NCBI GenBank assembly: GCA_955651735.1
Contig: CATPAM010000140.1
Location: 1-9,633 of the forward strand
Source of the DNA: Candidatus Acidiferrales bacterium
Lineage (GTDB): Bacteria; Acidobacteriota; Terriglobia; Acidiferrales; UBA7541
Direction of reading: 5' to 3'
Length of the DNA: 9,633 nt
The position numbers and the translations under genes were made by a program. Under the pieces are notes generated by a model, which saw only the letters and a program-made list of their open reading frames with translations, had not been told where the DNA came from and did not search any database. The stretch's first letter is position 1; every line of letters starts with the position of its first letter. This document shows, in pieces, positions 6,484-9,633 of this stretch.

Positions 6484-6723
6484 ATGGGAACGTGCTCGAC
6501 TTGCGGCACCGAGTTTGCTGTTCGTGTTTGCCCTGCATGCGGAGCCTCGACGGCGACCACGCGGCGCAAGGTGAATCAGGCGTTGCTGAGGTGTTCGTAT
6601 CCGATGGTCGGCGGTCTGCTGGGAATCGTGATCGCCAATGGCTGCTTTCCGCTGCTGGACCGCGACGCGTTTTTGACCGCGGGGTTGTGTGCTTTCTTCG
6701 CGCCCGTGGTGTTCATGTCGTGA
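6484..6723 (+). CDS. Small zinc-ribbon membrane protein (79 aa)
   Basis: The N-terminus carries a CxxC...CxxC zinc ribbon (C4, C7, C16, C19; CSTCGTEF and CPACGAST). A hydrophobic stretch follows from about residue 40 to the end and could form two membrane helices, the second ending in LCAFFAPVVFMS. The stop TGA (6721-6723) overlaps a GTG at 6720 that opens the next ORF. Because the next ORF starts abruptly after this hydrophobic region, the two may be halves of one protein separated by a frameshift. The Shine-Dalgarno is weak (CAAGAA just upstream). Function is unknown; the gene interrupts the space between the minus-strand pyrG and kdsA genes in the opposite orientation. Confidence 0.65.
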   Translation: MGTCSTCGTEFAVRVCPACGASTATTRRKVNQALLRCSYPMVGGLLGIVIANGCFPLLDRDAFLTAGLCAFFAPVVFMS

Positions 6724-7076
6724 GCAGCTGGCGCAAGCGCTTGACCCAGGATGCCGGCCGCTTGCAACGGGCCTATCTCTACGCCGGTGCCGTGACCATT
6801 TTCCTGGCGCTGTTCATCGCCTGCAACGGCGCGCTGGACAAATCTCCGGTCACACCGGTGCGCACAACGATCGTCAGCAAACGAATCACCCGAGGGAGGT
6901 ACGGGGCCGCCAGCTACACCCTCACGGTGTCCTCGTGGCGACCTGGAAGAGCCACGGAAGCTTTCGGTGTCGACGGCCGGACGTACCGAGCCACTTCGAC
7001 GCAAAAGCTGGTTGTGGTCGAAATGCACCGCGGACTTTTCGGCTTGCCGTGGTACAGCGGAGTTTTGTCGGACTGA
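6720..7076 (+). CDS. Hypothetical membrane protein, coupled to or frameshifted from the zinc-ribbon ORF
   Basis: From the GTG at 6720 this ORF encodes 118 residues. A basic start with SSWRKRL is followed by one membrane helix (LYAGAVTIFLALFIACNG, about residues 19-36). The outer part (about 37-118) is beta-rich, with a run reading RGRYGAASYTLTVSSWRPGR and an end with GLFGLPWY. The frame is open further 5', back to 6423, but that portion lies antiparallel or out of frame to better-supported sequence and is not protein-like. There is no Shine-Dalgarno before the GTG. It is therefore either reached by stop-restart at the GTGA overlap, or it is the second half of the 6484 gene after a single-base change; one added base near 6722 would join them smoothly. 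No known domain is recognised. Confidence 0.55.
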   Translation: MSSWRKRLTQDAGRLQRAYLYAGAVTIFLALFIACNGALDKSPVTPVRTTIVSKRITRGRYGAASYTLTVSSWRPGRATEAFGVDGRTYRATSTQKLVVVEMHRGLFGLPWYSGVLSD

Positions 7077-7118
7077 GATTTAGGCCGGCGCTCCTCTGAC
7101 TGAAGGTTGCGCCAAGCT

Positions 7119-7141
7119 GGGGCGCAGCAGTGCTGCGCCCC
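7119..7141. terminator. 11-bp perfect inverted repeat between convergent genes, possible bidirectional terminator
   Basis: GGGGCGCAGCA (7119-7129) is matched by TGCTGCGCCCC (7131-7141) around a single central G, so in RNA it folds as a 9-bp stem with a CAGTG loop. It lies between the stops of the plus-strand ORF (7076) and of pyrG (7158). The location suits a bidirectional terminator, but no T-run follows on either side. From memory, closely similar GGGGCGCAGC...GCTGCGCCCCTAC elements are scattered in acidobacterial genomes, so it may be an interspersed repeat first and a terminator second. Confidence 0.5.
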
Positions 7142-7155
7142 TACGGTCCGGGACA

Positions 7156-8869
<1,714 letters not shown>

Positions 8870-8892
8870 TCCACAGGGGTGACGTACAATCA

Positions 8893-8921
8893 ATTATCGT
8901 CGCATCTCCCCCAAGTGTCAA
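8893..8921 (-). promoter_or_regulatory. Sigma-70 type promoter of pyrG
   Basis: On the minus strand TTGACA (8921-8916) is followed after exactly 17 bp by GATAAT (8898-8893), matching the consensus at 11 of 12 positions. Transcription should begin near 8886, giving a leader of about 60 nt before the pyrG ATG. Confidence 0.8.
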
Positions 8922-9037
8922 ATCGCATTCCTGACTGCAGCGAACTCAAGAATTGCTTTCACCGTCGCTCCCGGGAAACTTTTTTGCCGCATTCGTGTTC
9001 TTACTCCTTGGGTGGGGTGTTGTTGTTGTTCCTAAGA

Positions 9038-9080
9038 GTGTTTACGCTTTGGAACGCGCGTAACCGAGCAGCGTAAACAC
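9038..9080. repeat. 11-bp perfect inverted repeat in the pyrG / OB-fold intergenic region
   Basis: GTGTTTACGCT (9038-9048) and AGCGTAAACAC (9070-9080) are exact reverse complements separated by 21 bp. A second GCGTAA inside the loop (9058-9063) offers alternative pairing. It lies 132 bp before the plus-strand ATG at 9213 and upstream of the pyrG promoter. This 386-bp region (8827-9212) otherwise holds the pyrG promoter and leader, a short GTT run near 9019-9030 and no credible gene. The repeat could be an operator pair or an RNA hairpin. Confidence 0.55.
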
Positions 9081-9212
9081 GAGGGCAACGGCATCCATCC
9101 AACTAAGTAGCAAGAAACTCTAAATCGCGTCGCGGCGGGAGATTTGTACGCACACGCGCAAAAAACAAACTCAGGGCAGAAACGCGGCTCTCTTGCCTGA
9201 GGAAGGGAACCA

Positions 9213-9633
9213 ATGACACGACTGCTTCCATGGCGGGTTGGCATCGTCTGGCTTGCTGGTGTTCTTCTGCTTTCGACGATCGCCGGTGCACAACAAAAAG
9301 CCCAGAGTGTTCCGCAGAGAAATGAAGCCTACGACCCCAGCCGCGAAGTCTCGGTGCAGGGTTCGGTAATCAGTCACTCGGAAACTTCCGCGGTCGCCCC
9401 ATTTGGGTCACATGTGACGCTGCAAACCAGCGCTGGCGTGCTCGACGTTCATTTGGGCGACGCGCGTCTGCTGGAGAGCAATCACGTCACCTTAGCTGAA
9501 GGAGACACGATTCGGGTTATCGGCGAAAGCGTGGCCTTCGCCTCAGGCACGCAATTCCTGGCGCGGTTGATTCAAAAGGGCAATCAGACGCTTGTGCTGC
9601 GCAGCTCGCTAGGCTTTCCGCTGCGACCGGCCA
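9213..9633 (+). CDS. Secreted protein, probably OB-fold (3' end outside window)
   Basis: The frame runs open from the ATG at 9213 to the window edge (140 codons), with AGGAAGGG about 5 nt upstream of the start. The N-terminus is a Sec signal peptide: a basic start (MTRLLPWR), a hydrophobic core up to about residue 23 and a likely cleavage after AGA, before QQ, near residue 26. The mature part begins YDPSREVSVQGSV and continues as a run of short beta-strands (HVTLQTSAGVLDVHLGD, then GDTIRVIGESV and a segment with FLARLIQKGNQTLVLRSSLG). This resembles small secreted OB-fold proteins that I associate with acidobacteria; the fold is inferred from strand pattern. A stem (9170-9178 with 9194-9201) touches the Shine-Dalgarno. 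Divergent from pyrG. Confidence 0.8.
   Translation, partial: MTRLLPWRVGIVWLAGVLLLSTIAGAQQKAQSVPQRNEAYDPSREVSVQGSVISHSETSAVAPFGSHVTLQTSAGVLDVHLGDARLLESNHVTLAEGDTIRVIGESVAFASGTQFLARLIQKGNQTLVLRSSLGFPLRPA

Noticed and set aside
6423..6719. Upstream extension of the second plus-strand membrane ORF
   Set aside because: In this stretch the other frame (6484-6723) carries the zinc ribbon and hydrophobic helices, while this frame is Arg-rich and has no domain.
8879..9076. 65-aa plus-strand ORF in the pyrG upstream region
   Set aside because: It covers the pyrG promoter, has no ribosome site and no protein-like pattern.

Overview
The window looks like a chromosomal segment of a Gram-negative bacterium, most likely an acidobacterium. 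It is GC-rich and densely coded, and it carries three steps of Kdo (lipopolysaccharide core sugar) synthesis next to a CTP synthase. The phylum is inferred from protein style, gene order and two intergenic repeats; I could not search a database.

Layout. Plus strand, 1-2387: the 3' end of a DUF4340 protein, an unrecognised protein with a C-terminal membrane anchor, and a gluconokinase (gntK). Minus strand, read from 6302 down to 2388: kdsA, kdsD (ATGA overlap), kdsC, inorganic pyrophosphatase (ppa) and, after a 176-bp gap, a gene split by an in-frame TGA. Plus strand, 6484-7076: a zinc-ribbon membrane protein followed by a second membrane ORF with a GTGA overlap. Minus strand, 8826-7156: pyrG, preceded by a near-consensus sigma-70 promoter and a leader that can fold in two exclusive ways. 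Plus strand, 9213 to the end: the start of a secreted, probably OB-fold protein.

The main discovery is at 2388-3086 on the minus strand. Two ORFs in the same frame, separated by one TGA, together make one iodothyronine-deiodinase-like thioredoxin-fold protein. The TGA falls exactly where deiodinases have selenocysteine (GSYT-U-PPF), and the conserved family motifs continue after it. A 7-8 bp hairpin with a GGC apical loop starts about 14 nt after the TGA, as expected of a bacterial SECIS element. TGA is an ordinary stop in neighbouring genes, so this is a specific recoding signal.

How the genes fit together: KdsD makes arabinose 5-phosphate from ribulose 5-phosphate, KdsA condenses it with PEP, and KdsC dephosphorylates the product to Kdo. 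PyrG supplies the CTP used to activate Kdo, and Ppa removes the pyrophosphate released in that step. The activating enzyme KdsB is not in the window. Gluconokinase feeds 6-phosphogluconate, a precursor of ribulose 5-phosphate, although it lies on the other strand.
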